Assembly (NCBI GenBank): GCA_029834535.1
Contig: JAQMWT010000670.1
Span: forward strand, 62,001 to 126,000
Direction of reading: 5' to 3'
Source of the DNA: Chrysophaeum taylorii
Taxonomy: Eukaryota > Sar > Pelagophyceae > Pelagomonadales > Pelagomonadaceae
DNA: 64,000 bases
A program made the position numbers and the translations under genes. Of the stretch, positions 53,361 to 64,000 are shown in pieces. Under the pieces are notes generated by a model, which saw nothing but the letters and a program-made list of their open reading frames with translations, had not been told where the DNA came from and searched no databases. Numbering within the stretch: the first letter of the stretch is position 1; every line of letters starts with the position of its first letter.

Positions 53361-54593
53361 ATGATGACCGAGTCCCGGAAAGTGAGGTATGTGCTCGAGG
53401 CCTTGCTGAACGTGGGAAGGTGTTATTACAAGCTGTTGATGAAATTGCGACATGGGCCCCACCCTAAACTGGCCGATTACATGCCGAGTCTCGCGGATCC
53501 CTCTCTCCCAAACTGCGTCGACCACGAGTTGTACGCGTCGCTCGAAACGCATTGGTCCTTCGAGACGGACCTAAGGCTCGCCGTGTTGACCTCTGCCGCA
53601 CTGGTCTACGATTTCGCGCAGCTTGCCCGAGGCGAGAACAAAGGGGAAGGCAACGAGGGGCAGGCGGGAGGTCGCGCCGGAACGGAAATCGACGAGGTGG
53701 CGAAGAAAGTCTTCAACGGATCTGCACGATTGTTCAAGGCACAACGCGAGGTGAAGTTCCGATGCGTCAAGACCTTTGTCGATTTCGAGGTTGCGCTGAT
53801 CGAGGCGCCAAACGCAGTCGTCCTGGCTTTCTGCGGGACCGAGCCGTTCGAGATTCAGGACTGGCTGACCGACCTGGGTACGTGGGCCGACACGGTCTTC
53901 AACCCCCGCGAGTACCTCGTGCCCTTCGAGGAAGGAGACGATGTACAGGTTCACGCGGGTTTCCTGGCTCACCTCAAGGCTCACGGCGTCTGGGACGACG
54001 TTCGAGCCGAGGTCGGGCGCATCCTCGATGCCAGACCGCGGCCACTCTTCCTGACCGGACACAGCCTGGGCGGCGCGCTGGCGACGCTCGCGGCCTTCGA
54101 CATTGCGCGCAACGACGGACCGCTCCTGCGCGCCATCCTCGACGGAGGCGGCGTGCTTACGATGGGCGCGGCTGGCGCGGGCAATCTCGAGTTCAAGGAC
54201 GCGTTCGAACGCGTCGAAGGCCTCGCGGCCCGCGTGACCCACTTCGTCTCGGGCGACGAGTTCGCGCCGCGCCTGCCGCCGGGCGTTGGTGTTCTCCCTG
54301 GAGCGAACTGGTTCTTCGTCGACCCCGCCGGGGGTCCGCCGCGGACGATGGGACAGTTCGAAGAGTCGATTTTCAAGGTCCTCCCTCGAACAACCGGGCA
54401 ATCCGTGCACGCAACGGCTTACTTCGTGACGATGACGCTGCCGCGTGTGGTCAGCATCAACTTTTTCCCCGACGCTCCGGAAGCCAACGTCCGCCGCTTG
54501 CGCAACTACGTGGAGCACGCCGTCGTGCCCTTGATACACCACCACGCGCCGTACTACACGCTCCACGCGCTACGCGAACTGATCAACACATGA
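53361..54593 (+). CDS. Class 3 (fungal-type) lipase
   Basis: About 410 residues, intronless, start ATG 53361. Alpha/beta-hydrolase of the Lipase_3 family: strand beta-3 and oxyanion segment VVLAFCGTEP (about 154-163) followed by DWLTDL, the VHAGF block before the nucleophile helix (about 198-202), the nucleophile elbow GHSLGGALA (Ser about 235), the acid in FVSGDEFAPRLPP (Asp about 299) and a C-terminal His in HHHAPYYT. All three members of the Ser-Asp-His triad are thus present. The enzyme should hydrolyse acylglycerols or membrane lipids. No clear signal peptide is seen, although the N-terminus holds an amphipathic basic stretch; cytosolic or membrane-associated action is likely. It is flanked by Helitron-like copy 3 and Copia element C yet remains intact. 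Confidence 0.93.
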   Translation: MMTESRKVRYVLEALLNVGRCYYKLLMKLRHGPHPKLADYMPSLADPSLPNCVDHELYASLETHWSFETDLRLAVLTSAALVYDFAQLARGENKGEGNEGQAGGRAGTEIDEVAKKVFNGSARLFKAQREVKFRCVKTFVDFEVALIEAPNAVVLAFCGTEPFEIQDWLTDLGTWADTVFNPREYLVPFEEGDDVQVHAGFLAHLKAHGVWDDVRAEVGRILDARPRPLFLTGHSLGGALATLAAFDIARNDGPLLRAILDGGGVLTMGAAGAGNLEFKDAFERVEGLAARVTHFVSGDEFAPRLPPGVGVLPGANWFFVDPAGGPPRTMGQFEESIFKVLPRTTGQSVHATAYFVTMTLPRVVSINFFPDAPEANVRRLRNYVEHAVVPLIHHHAPYYTLHALRELINT

Positions 54594-55200
54594 ATCGTCT
54601 CCCCCCTCCTCCAAACTTGTCCCGTCCGATGTTGCTTGCTCCGACTTCTGCGGCCAGTGGCTGCCGCCGCGCCCTGGTCCCCGTCCTATCGTTACCTATG
54701 CATGCAGCATTGTTTTGTTTTGTTTTGTTTTGCAACGAGGGCCGTAGTGACTGCAGCGCGCCGAAGTCATCTTTACTTTACTTTTCTTTTCTTTTCTTTT
54801 CTCATCAGGCCTGAAAGCACAGTACGCGGGAAGGAGGCTGGGGCTTGTCTTGACCTCGCGTGAGGTGCTCTTCCCTGCACCTCCCTTCGCATTTTCGTCC
54901 TGTTTCGCGTACAAATCTCTGCGCCCACCTGCGCTGTGCCTCGCACTCTGTATCCAGCGTGCGTTCTGCCGCCGCCGCCTTCGCTTTTCTCCACGCGCAA
55001 AGCGAACCTGGCAACGACGGCGCTTGCAGGCAATCACTGTGATTCGCATCATATATAAAGTAGGGTCAGTTTGCAGAGCATTAGCAAGCAGTGGTAAGTC
55101 ACCTGGGAAACCATCCCGTCTCATCATGAACGTCTGGAAGTATTTAATTCGGGGAATGAAAAGATATGTTCCCTATATCCTCAGAACACGACAGGCGGCA
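54594..55200. other. Intergenic between lipase and element C
   Basis: (TTTTG)n at 54714-54735 and (CTTTT)n near 54780-54802. The 3' edge of element C probably lies near here but no LTR pair can be shown. Confidence 0.5.
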
Positions 55201-56127
55201 TCTAGAACTACACGAGAAAGGTAAAGTGTATAGTGCTAAATACCTCGGGACGCGCTAGACCATGATGATGAGCGTAAGCACAAATCAGAGGACTATTTGA
55301 TTGTGTAGAAAGGAAGAAGAAGGGTAAGGAAGAGATAACGTTCTCAACGGACGGATATGGGTAAGAGGCTGCATATTTGTTTGCACCCCCTCGAGATGTC
55401 TTAAGCGCAAGGTGCGACTGTAGAGCATCTCTTGAGAAAGATGATGATGAAGACAGAACAAAAAAGAAGAAGGAAAGGAGCATACAGCCTTGATGGTCGC
55501 AGAGGTCACATAAGAAGCATCAAGAGCATAGCAGGGTGCCTTGGGGCTTAGGACTTGGACTTGGTGGAGTTGAGAGTCGACTTGACGCTTTTAAACAGAG
55601 CATTACGAAAGACAGGTACAACAGACAGTGTGTTAAGGCTATCTGAGGTGGCGGACATCGTTACTGGTTCGAGAGTATCGGTATCTTCTTCGTCAGCTTC
55701 TGCTGTCAGGTGGTGAACACCAATAGCAGAATGGTGTGGTACCATACGAAACGTGAGTGCAAGTAAAGCATTCAGTATGGATGGCACTAGTAAGTCAAGT
55801 TTTAGGGTGTCCAGTTGGTTTTCCAAGAAGTTGGACTCAGCGAACGGATCCTAGAAGATAGAAGAGTCTTCCGATTCACATGCGAAGGGAATGCTTTGAA
55901 TACACGAGAGCAAATTATCACGCAGATGATGGAGGTGATCGTCCGGGGAGGAATGGTTGGCGGCATATTGGCCATGAGCTGTAAGAGTTAAGCGAGACAG
56001 CAGCTCTGAGATCTTGTACAGTGTTATGAGCAACACGTGTGCATTGGCTGTAGGAGGAAAGAGCCGGATCTCCAGGGAGGTAATTGAAGCAATGGCAGCC
56101 TGCAGATCTGTGTGCAGAGATAGATTC

Positions 56128-57525
56128 TCAGCACTGAGGGTGTTGACCTTGCGAATATGTAGGAGTTTCCTGGAGTTGCTCGGCTTTTTGATGTAAGGCA
56201 TCGACATCATCAGGCGAGACAGAAGGAGCAGAGTGTGTCGATGGCGAAGACATTTCCAGAGTACGTTCTGATGTGGAGAGTGAGTAGTTTAACGACGTTT
56301 TGGTCAACACATGCTGTGCAAGTGGGGGGTATTTCGCGTTTAGAAAATGCAGAAAGTCTTGATGTTCTGCCGGAGTATAGGTGGGGCCGAACATTACATC
56401 CAGGAGTGATGGCGGCTTTGTATCATCTGAGGATGATACGCAGTAGTCAAGATGTTGTGCCCACGATTGGACAACAGTATTAATCACATGGTGGTGTTTG
56501 GAGGGCTTGAACATAGCCTGAGTTTTACGAGCCTGTGTTCGCAAGAGAGTTACAAGAAAGTTAAGATGCTCCAGGTGTATCTGAGTATTAAGCCGAAGAT
56601 CCAGTGCGAATGGCAGTTGAGTGGTGGAGTCTGTGGCTGCATCGGTTACGGATAAGACTAAATAAGCAAGTGACCGATATTGCGTTAGACTGCTAGTCAA
56701 GAGAGTATGTAGCTCCTTTGGCAAATGATACGTGCGTATGATGGTTGCGCGTATATGACCAGCTGAGCACCCATCACAGGGGGGTTGGAAGGAAGTAGCA
56801 TGACGTGCACATACGATAGGTTGTATGGGCACCTGATCGGTGTTGTGACAAGCGCAACAAATGTTAATGGTGATAGTTGAGATGGGAATGTGACCATTCT
56901 TCTTGTGGTCATCTGTGTTGAGGTGACTCAGCACTTCAGTGGGGAGTTCACTAGGTGCTTGTGACTTCGAATTATATGTGGTGGAGGCAAGAAATGTAGG
57001 TTGTCCCAAATCGTTGAGGCATTGCGTACAGTAGGATGACAGAATGAAACGTTCACGTTTGGGGCCTCTGTAGCAGCCAATAGAAGCAATAGCAGGAGAA
57101 GCTCCCCAAAATGTAGTAATGGGTAGGCGCATGGATATGAATGTTGTTAGTTCCACAAACAGTGAAAAGTCAGCAGACTGATAGATCGAGTTGAGTGCCG
57201 TAGAGATTTCCGCTCGCATAAAAGAAGAGAGAAAGGGAGTGGCAGGGGTACGGAAGTTCTCAGAGAGAGAGATTCCTCGTTCAATCGAGGAAAAATCCAT
57301 GTTGAGGCCATCCTGGAGTGTTAGGGATTGTTGTAAAGTATGTTCAGCTGGTGTCGGTGAGACAGTAGCAGCCTGGGAGGTAGCAGGAGTAACAGTGGTT
57401 ATGGGTTGTCGCTTTTGAGACAACTTGGGAGAAGGCTCGGCCGTGGAAAGCGAGCGTGGAATCGTCCTTCGAACGACTCGAGAGATGCCACGGCCACGGC
57501 CACGGGAGTGCCAAGAAAAAGACAT
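56128..57525 (-). mobile_element. Zinc-finger-like extra ORF downstream of pol in element C
   Basis: Open frame beginning about 100 bases after the end of the RNase H region, from ATG 57525 (MSFSWHSRGRGRG). The N-terminus is basic and RG-rich, then Ser/Thr/Pro-rich. A central part holds three CxxC pairs and histidines that could bind zinc: CTQC (near 57030), and INICCACHNTD ... CARH ... CDGCSAGH (56860-56755). There is no signal peptide or membrane segment, so it is not envelope-like. The C-terminal part carries the repeated SLNY motif (56284-56305) and then a predicted coiled coil (DALHQKAEQLQE). No known family; a nucleic-acid-binding accessory protein is a guess. Confidence 0.6.
56284..56305 (-). 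repeat. 22-nt motif, copy 1 (in the extra ORF)
   Basis: Plus-strand TAGTTTAACGACGTTTTGGT(CA); encodes KTSLNY on the minus strand. Confidence 0.8.
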
Positions 57526-57595
57526 GAGCGACACTCACACGACACATACAAAGAAAGAATTGTGGCAAAAGAAGGTAGGGCCAGGGCTAGTTTGC

Positions 57596-57617
57596 TAGTT
57601 TAACGACGTTGCGGTCA
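57596..57617 (-). repeat. 22-nt motif, copy 2 (between pol and the extra ORF)
   Basis: Plus-strand TAGTTTAACGACGTTGCGGT(CA). It lies in the short gap between the RNase H end and the extra ORF. Confidence 0.8.
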
Positions 57618-59502
57618 CTAGGGTTAGGCATCTTCAATCCTGTAAAGGGTTGTCGTCAGAGGCATGATGCATGCCAAGTAGAGAGCAAAAGGTGGAGAAC
57701 TCAGCAGCAAGTGGCTTTGTAAAACCATCCGCCACGTTCAGCTTGCCGGGAACGTGATGGACTCGTATTTTCTGTAGCGAGATGTACTCACTGATTTTAA
57801 ACCATTCGGTCGACAGTGCCTTGGATCGAGAGGACCCATCTGGGTTATTAGAGGTGTGAACAGCGGCAGCATTGTCAGACAAGAGAGGTAGGCATCTGAT
57901 GAAGCGCATATCTTCAGCAATTGGGTTGTCATTGTCATCGAAGTCGACAGGGTCAGCGGTGTTCTCACCATTAGCATTGTTGACGTAGAAGGTGGGGTTG
58001 ACGACAAAGGAGAGTTCCAACAGCAGCTTGCGTAGCCAAACAGCTTCATCAGCACAGATACTGAGGGCAATCAACTCAGCTTCGTGAGTTGAGCAGGAGA
58101 CAATCTGTTGAAGTTTGCTTTTCCAACCAATAAGGCAGTTGAAAAGATAGAAGACAAACCCGGTGGTAGATTTCCTATCTTCCTGTGCTAAGGAAGGGGC
58201 GTTGTCAGCGTCAACCATGGCAACTAAGGGGTCAAACTGTCCAGTAGATACATCCTGCGGTTGGTAGTCGACCACAGTGGATAGATCAATTCGATTAGCG
58301 GAGACAGTGCGAAGGTGAGCTTCAATGGCATTACCTTTAGGATGGAACCAGAGGCGAAGTGAGCGGTTTTCCGGCTTCTTGAGGTAGCGAAGCAAATGCT
58401 CTAGCATTTGGACGTGAACATACGTGGGTGCATGCATACCACGCGAACATCTGCCCAAGGCTTGCGAGAAGTCAGGTCTGCAGGCAACTTGCATGAACAC
58501 CAGCTTGCCAAGGAGGGTGGCAAAGTGCGAATTGATGTACAACTCTGTTTCAGAGCTGGGAGTGCCATCTTTATACTTGAAGGACGATGACATAGGATAT
58601 TTAAGCGGGGTCAGTTGCTGCAAGACTGGGTGATCAGCGAAGAGTTCATCCAGCTTGGCTTGCACATCCAGAGAAATGGAACCGTCAGATGTGCGACACA
58701 CACGCATGCCTAGGAGGGTATGGACAGGTTCAAACTGCTCTACAGCATACCGTTTGTGGAGGGCATCCTGTAACTCGGTACGAAGAGGGTCATCATTGGA
58801 CACAATAACAATGTCGTCTACAGACAGACTGCATACGACGAACTTAGCATGTGCGGATACTCGAGCATATAGGCAAGAGTCCGAATGCAGGCGTTTGTAG
58901 CCAAGGCTACGGAAGAAGCCGTCTATCTCTTTGTTCCAAAGAGATGGTGATTGCCGAAGTCCATAAAGTGACTTCAGCAGTTTCGGTAGACGTCGGCCCT
59001 TGTACTTAGCGTCATCGGGGTCGATAAGCTTGATGCCGTCTGGTAGCTGAACATATACGTTGGCATCAATGTCAGACTGAACGAAGGCGTTCGGGACGTC
59101 TGCATGGTAGACAGGCAATTGCTTGTATGCGGCAATAGCTAGTAGTACCCGGATTGCGGTCATGGTGGCCATGGGGCTGAAGGTGCCAAAGAAATCGGCG
59201 CCAAGAGATGCTAGGAAGCCACGTAGTACGAGGCGAGCCTTGTGCTTAACGTATTTGCCTGCAGAGTCTGTTTTAATCTTCAGCACCATCTTGCTGTCAA
59301 TAGGACGAGAGACACCGTCGGGTAAGGAAAGTTTGAAGCAGCCAAAGCGGATAATGTCGTGGAGTTCCTTGGCGATGGCCTTGAGGTAGGCGTGCCTGTT
59401 TTCAGGCGACAAACCGTGGAGGCACTTAAGTTTATATAGTCAATGAAAACATCAGCTTCTTGGACCTTATATTCGTCAGGACCAACAATGGCTGGTGAAT
59501 TA

Positions 59503-59524
59503 TAGTTTAGCGACGTCGCGGTCG
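59503..59524 (-). repeat. 22-nt motif, copy 3 (integrase/RT linker)
   Basis: Plus-strand TAGTTTAGCGACGTCGCGGT(CG); encodes ATSLNY on the minus strand, between the integrase tail and RT. Confidence 0.8.
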
Positions 59525-61674
59525 AGGCAGTGTGCGCAACTTCGGGATAGGCGGAAACAGCGTCAGTAGGAGTAGTAGGGGCAGATTCCAGTTCCAGTTG
59601 AATATGGATATTAGGGTCGGTGTGTAAGACCTGGGTGATAAACTCTGTAGAGACCAGAAGGTATTCATCCAAGTCAGCCAGAGATGCAGAAGTAGCGCCA
59701 AACTCGGAGGAGTTGTGATCAATAAAGCTGGTCGGTGCCAGGTACGTAAGTGCATATTGTAAGGAAGAAGTGCAAAAGGCAGCAGCGTGTTCAGTGAACG
59801 CAGATAAAAGGGGCTGAGGAATGGGGCACGCAGGTGAACCATCCGCAGTTAAAAAGGTGGCAGCTGGGATGCTGGATGCGCACTTCGCGTGGGCGAAGTA
59901 ACCATCGACGTGCGGGTAGCGGGCAAGTAAGTCAGTGCGCAACGGGAGAAGAAGACGAGCTAACAACGCATGTCCCCCCTCTGAGCAGATAGCAGACCAG
60001 AGGATACCAGCATTGATATGAAGGGCGGAGAGGGCGGGAGACTTGAACGTGAGAAAGTGGTGGCGAAGATCCCAGCGGAAATCGGCGAGTTTGCCACCAG
60101 AGGCTTTGTAAGCACCAATAGTAGACGCTTGTAACCGGGCTCGGATAGTTTTCATAGAAGTGGCCTTGCGGGTGTTGGGCTGTTTGGAACCTGGGACAAG
60201 AATGAGGTCATCTTGTGCAAAAAGATCTTTGTAATAAGGAAGCAAGGGCGGCGGTGACATAGAGCCAGAATCGTCGGCGAGAGTGTTAGAAGAGGGAGAA
60301 GAGGCAGGAGCAGGGGACGAAGAAGGAGCTGAAGGAGGTGGGGCGTGCCCCCTCTGAGGATGAGGAGTCCTTGCCCCCCTCTGAATGACATGGCCTTGGA
60401 TAGCGGTGTGGGGTGTGAGCGAGAAAGGCGCTGGAGGAGCGTGAGGCGGAGGAGCAAGTTCAGGATCAGGAGTAGGATGCTGCAGCATGTAGAGGAATTG
60501 CATCTTGGACGAAACACGAATTTGTCCGTTTTCAGGGTTGAGGACGACGTCAGCGAGATGGTCGACGCGTGGGGAGACGAGCGGGTTTTGTGCGTTGGCG
60601 CAACAGAGATACAGATATTTGCGGCGGCACGGTTCCCACTTGTGGTGTTCATGGGGCTCCAATAGGAGGTAACATTCAGCGCCAAAAATCTTGAGCATAT
60701 CGTGTTGGGGAGTGCTGAGTTGGTTGTAGAGTAGCTGTTGCTAACTCAGAATAGCATGATGAATGCGCTCGAGCGTGGCGTTCGGGAGAAGGTTATAGCT
60801 TTGAACGGTGTGTATCACCGCCCTTGGAAACATGATAGCGGGTTCCACGATCTTGGCGCCACGATAGTGAGCATTAAGGAGAGAACGAAGGCGAGTTGAG
60901 GAGGCGGAGGCGATGAAACCGATGGCAGACTCAACTTCAAAGTTAAAGTGGTGCATGTACGGCGGGAAGGCAATGAGTTGAATGCCCTTATCGACGCGGT
61001 ACGGGGAGGTAATGTGCTGGCTAAAGTAAGGCTTGAATGCATCGGAGTAGAGGGTGCGCATGTGCACGTTGAGTTGTGTACGACAGAAGTCATACACAAA
61101 ATCCAGAGCTTGAGTGAACTCCGTGGCGTTGGTGGTGCATGTAAAGTACACCAAGAGAAATTTCGAAATGAGTTCCTTGAAGACGATGATATGTGTGAAG
61201 CCTCCCCATTCGGATGGGATGGTCACATAGCCGCCGTCGCACGCCCAGACTTCGCCGGCTTTGTGGGTTTGCTCAAAAGAAGGCTTGGTCGCATTGAAAT
61301 GCTTGTGCGGGTGGCGCTTGTTGTGTGCGATGCAGTCGGTGCATAAGTCGCGATATGGTATGTCAGAAGCAGAGAATCCAGGGCGAGCAAGTACGTTGGG
61401 GGCCTTGGCAGCGACGTTGTCGGGGCAGTGATGCACCCGGTGAAAGCGATTAGCACGTTCTTTGGCATTGAGATATTCGGTGGATCCGTGTGCGAGGGAC
61501 TTACGAGGAATGGGATGAGCGGGAATATGCCGTTTGCGCCGAATATCGAACTTGAGTTCGGTGTCTAAGGCAGGGGAAGGCGGTGCGTCGTCATCCTGGT
61601 GCGCAGCAGGGTCACTTAGAGGTGCATCCTCATCATCACGAGTAACGAGAGTATCTTCGTAGGACGAAGATATA

Positions 61675-61696
61675 TAGTTTAACGACATTTCGATCA
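61675..61696 (-). repeat. 22-nt motif, copy 4 (methyltransferase/integrase linker)
   Basis: Plus-strand TAGTTTAACGACATTTCGAT(CA); encodes EMSLNY on the minus strand, between the methyltransferase domain and the integrase zinc head. Confidence 0.8.
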
Positions 61697-61829
61697 AGCA
61701 GTTGCTGGAAATAGACATCATAATAGCTTGTGCCAAAGAAAAGGTATATGTGCTGCACGTGGTGGAAGCTTGATTAATGGTCATGAAATTGGATACATAG
61801 GATTTCTTAGTCACTGCAGCAGTGTGTTG

Positions 61830-63900
61830 GAAGGTAGGGTCCAACACAAGGGGTTTAATATCGGCAACGAGGAGCGAAAGGTGCTTGTACAGAGTGCTGT
61901 ACGTACCGGCAGGCAGAGCATTGCTGAGCATGTCACAGCAAAGGTCATGGTGTAGAGACAAGAGGAAAGATTCCTGTTGTTTGGTGTGGTTGTTAGCACG
62001 AATCAACTCCGGTCGAGTGGGGTAGCGTAATTTCCCGTTGCGAGGGTCGAGTAAAATAATATTGGCATACCCTCGGACGGTGGGCAATGGAGCAAGCATG
62101 GAGTGGATTTTAGAGCCGAGTTTGCGGTCACTTCCACGAAGGTGCCCTATATAGCGACTATGAGATAGGTGGTGATCTTCCAGAATAAAATGAAAATCCT
62201 TGTAATCGAAAGAGTTGTCGGTGGCCTTGTATGTAAGGCAGCCAGGCATCACAAGAGAGCATCTGGACAAGAGTTTTTGTATGGCGGTGCCATAGGTGGC
62301 AGCGGAGCCAACTTGGGGAGGGGCTTGGACTAACTAACTAACTTACTAACTTCAGGCCTCTCCCGAGCATGGGAGCCAGGCCGGACCGGCAGGAGCTGGT
62401 ACGGAATCACAGAGGAAAATCACGCAGTTGGGGCAGGGCGACGGACGAGGACGGACTTGTTAATGGTGGACCGCCACTGCGCGCGGTCTTGTGCGAGGTC
62501 GTGCAAAAGCGTCGCAGGGCGCGGACGTGTTGGTCCACGAAGAATCGACCTGTCTGTCGCGTTCTGCCCAACCGAGCGAACCCCATCCCAGCGCGGACTT
62601 TCCGGGTGCTAACCGGCCAGCCCGGGAGGCGAGCAGGCACCGTCTCACTCCGGGACGGCCGGGGCCGCCGCAGGGAGCAAGCGTGTTAGGCACCGTCCTC
62701 CATCGCAACCAACGGTTAGCGATTGCTTGGACTATCCACAAGTAACCCATAAACGGCTCCAAATATATGGACCTGTCCCGGTCGCGGGGGGTGTCGGAAG
62801 CAGTGAACGTATACGTGCTTCCAAAAGCGTCGATGGGAGTCTAATATTTGGTGGTGGCGTTCTCTATGGTGAGGTTGCCGTCGGAATGGTGGCCACCAGT
62901 TAAGAAGTAGGAGTTGTGTGATGTTGATGAGGTTGTAAGTAATAACCTGTGTGACGGTTGGTTAGTTTCGAAAACGGTAATGTAATAGGACACAGGAGTG
63001 GGTGAGTTAGTGTGTAAGCTGGCAAACAAGTTATAGAGGATTGTAAAAACCTTGACGTGTATAGGGTACGTTGTATTGGGTAGCGGCTCCATAGAGGAGC
63101 GTTTAAAGCACAACTGATGATAAGTACACTCGGATTGAACAGAGTGAGTACGTTGCTCGTGAGCCTGTTGTGAGTGAAGGCGAAGCAGTATCATATTGAG
63201 GGATTCAAGGTCAGCCATAGTACGCTGAGCAGAACCTGTGCGAGAGTAAGGTGCAAAAGTTTTAGGAACGGGGATATATGGAGGATCGGGGAACACCAGA
63301 CACTAGGTTAATTGGTCCAGTAGAATATCTGCGTGCGATGCATATCCATCTTTCTCTAGATTGGTAGTCGCCACAGAGGTAGGTCGGGAGCCTATCAACA
63401 ACATCGACACAGTAATCAAGTGTAGTATGGATAAGTTTGGCCACTGTGATGTGGTCTTGATGACAGTACTTATGTGGAGGCGTCATCTCCGCCAGTAGTA
63501 CCAAGGGCTGGAGCAGCTTGATGACAGACAACATGCTGTCGAAAAGAGAATCGTCCAGCAGGCTTTGTAAGTCTTCTGTCTTATGCTGTTTTAGTAAACT
63601 CCTGTTTGTGCAGGGAGGAGTGATCTCAATTATATCACAATAGAATGTGCGCCTTTCCTCTGGTGAGATTAGGTGAAGATGGTTAATAAAGGCGGGGAGA
63701 GATTCAAATAATAGTACAGTAGGAAAACGGTGGCGTAACATACGAACAAGCGTATCATCAGACTCAACAACAACTTTTATATTGATATTTAAGCCTAAGT
63801 CATTAGTGGCTTGAGACAGGAACGCCGGAGTTGACAAACCAGAACAAAGTAACATGACAGAGGGTTTGAGGAGATTGGACTCTTGTGAGAGAAACACTGG
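61830..63900 (-). mobile_element. C5 cytosine methyltransferase-like domain inside element C
   Basis: DNMT motifs in canonical order on the minus strand: a motif I-type segment (LLCSGLSTPAFLSQA, near 63840), a second acidic strand (VVVESDDTLVRMLRHRFP), a motif IV-type ITPPCTNRS (near 63615), a motif VI-type strand (LQPLVLLAEM, near 63490), a motif VIII-type CGDYQSRERWICIAR (near 63360), and after the variable region a motif IX-type LRYPTRPELIRAN and a motif X-type LSNALPAGT (about 62000-61920). The variable region matches element A in layout (SECTYHQL here, SQCAYHL there). A SINE-like element is inserted in it. Same position relative to integrase as in element A. Fossil; activity not implied. 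Confidence 0.85.
62333..62724 (-). mobile_element. SINE-like retroposon, copy 3 (longest copy)
   Basis: 392 bp, flanked by the exact 10-bp duplication GCTTGGACTA at 62323-62332 and 62725-62734. On the minus strand it starts near AATCGCTAACCGTTGG and ends in a TTAG-type tail. Its middle aligns with the start of copy 1 (GGCCGGTTRGCA), showing that copies 1 and 2 are 5'-truncated. Confidence 0.87.
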
Positions 63901-64000
63901 GCGTGAAAGTAGTCAAGTTAATGGCTGCGTATTTTGCTGAACAAACTTGTTCTGTTTCCGAAGAATGAGAACCAAAGGGCGAATCCACGGGCGATCTGGT

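Larger units (their letters stand above)
55200..64000 (-). mobile_element. Copia LTR element C with DNA methyltransferase domain and extra 3' ORF (fossil, runs out of window)
   Basis: Long minus-strand Copia element. From its 5' side (high coordinates): methyltransferase-like domain about 63900-61830 (interrupted by a SINE-like element at 62333-62724), integrase about 61550-60750 (zinc head RFHRVHHC ... CTDC; core WACDGGY, LYSDAFKPYF, FEVESAIGF), integrase tail plus Pro-rich linker about 60700-59450, reverse transcriptase and RNase H about 59410-57640 (KARLVLRGF, SLSVDDIVIV, STGFVFYLFN, STHEAELIAL), then a further open frame of about 465 codons and decayed coding down to about 55550. Gag and the 5' LTR lie beyond 64000; the 3' LTR is not identified, so the left limit is approximate. 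Broken, about five breaks; apparently younger than A. Confidence 0.85.

Noticed and set aside
53552-54814. 420-codon and antisense 331-codon frames over the lipase gene
   Set aside because: Shadow frames; the lipase frame carries the full catalytic triad.
56128-57525. Envelope-like gene downstream of pol in element C
   Set aside because: No signal peptide, no membrane segment, no glycoprotein-like cysteine pattern; zinc-finger-like instead.

Overview
This window is nuclear DNA from a eukaryote, most likely a GC-rich unicellular alga or related protist. The evidence is intron-free, GC-rich genes for eukaryotic proteins (CLC channel, mitochondrial S-adenosylmethionine carrier, bZIP factor, plant/protist-type proton pyrophosphatase, class 3 lipase), together with Copia LTR elements, hAT and Helitron-like DNA transposons, a LINE with a C-terminal endonuclease, and a SINE-like retroposon. 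I cannot assign the species. A stramenopile, haptophyte or dinoflagellate is possible. No rRNA, tRNA or CRISPR array was recognised.

Layout. 1-14.35 kb is a nest of dead elements: a Copia copy (B) split by another Copia copy (A, 1560-10400), a perfect 30-bp fold-back, a long-TIR element and a hAT transposase remnant. A young, whole-looking Copia copy (D1, 14355-19699) sits in the hAT remnant. 19.8-24 kb holds a composite Helitron-like/LINE element flanked by a 58-bp duplication. Host genes follow: a MORN-repeat pseudogene, an intact CLC channel (minus strand) and a broken fusion of an SLC4/band-3 cytosolic domain with an NhaA-type Na+/H+ antiporter. 32.1-33.2 kb is a second Helitron-like copy. 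33.9-39.6 kb is Copia D2, carrying a SINE-like insertion. 39.6-43.3 kb is poorly understood. 43.3-48.3 kb is a compact, intact host island: SAM carrier, TPR protein, bZIP factor, H+-PPase. 48.3-53.3 kb holds gene relics and repeats. An intact lipase lies at 53.36-54.6 kb. From about 55.2 kb to the end is a long Copia element (C) on the minus strand that runs out of the window.

The most striking signal is that Copia elements A and C each carry a recognisable C5 cytosine DNA methyltransferase domain just upstream of integrase. Element C also has a 22-nt motif repeated near-identically at four places, mostly domain boundaries, where it encodes or nearly encodes a Ser-Leu-Asn-Tyr peptide, and an extra zinc-finger-like open frame downstream of pol. 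Among host genes, the band-3/NhaA domain fusion is the most unusual architecture.
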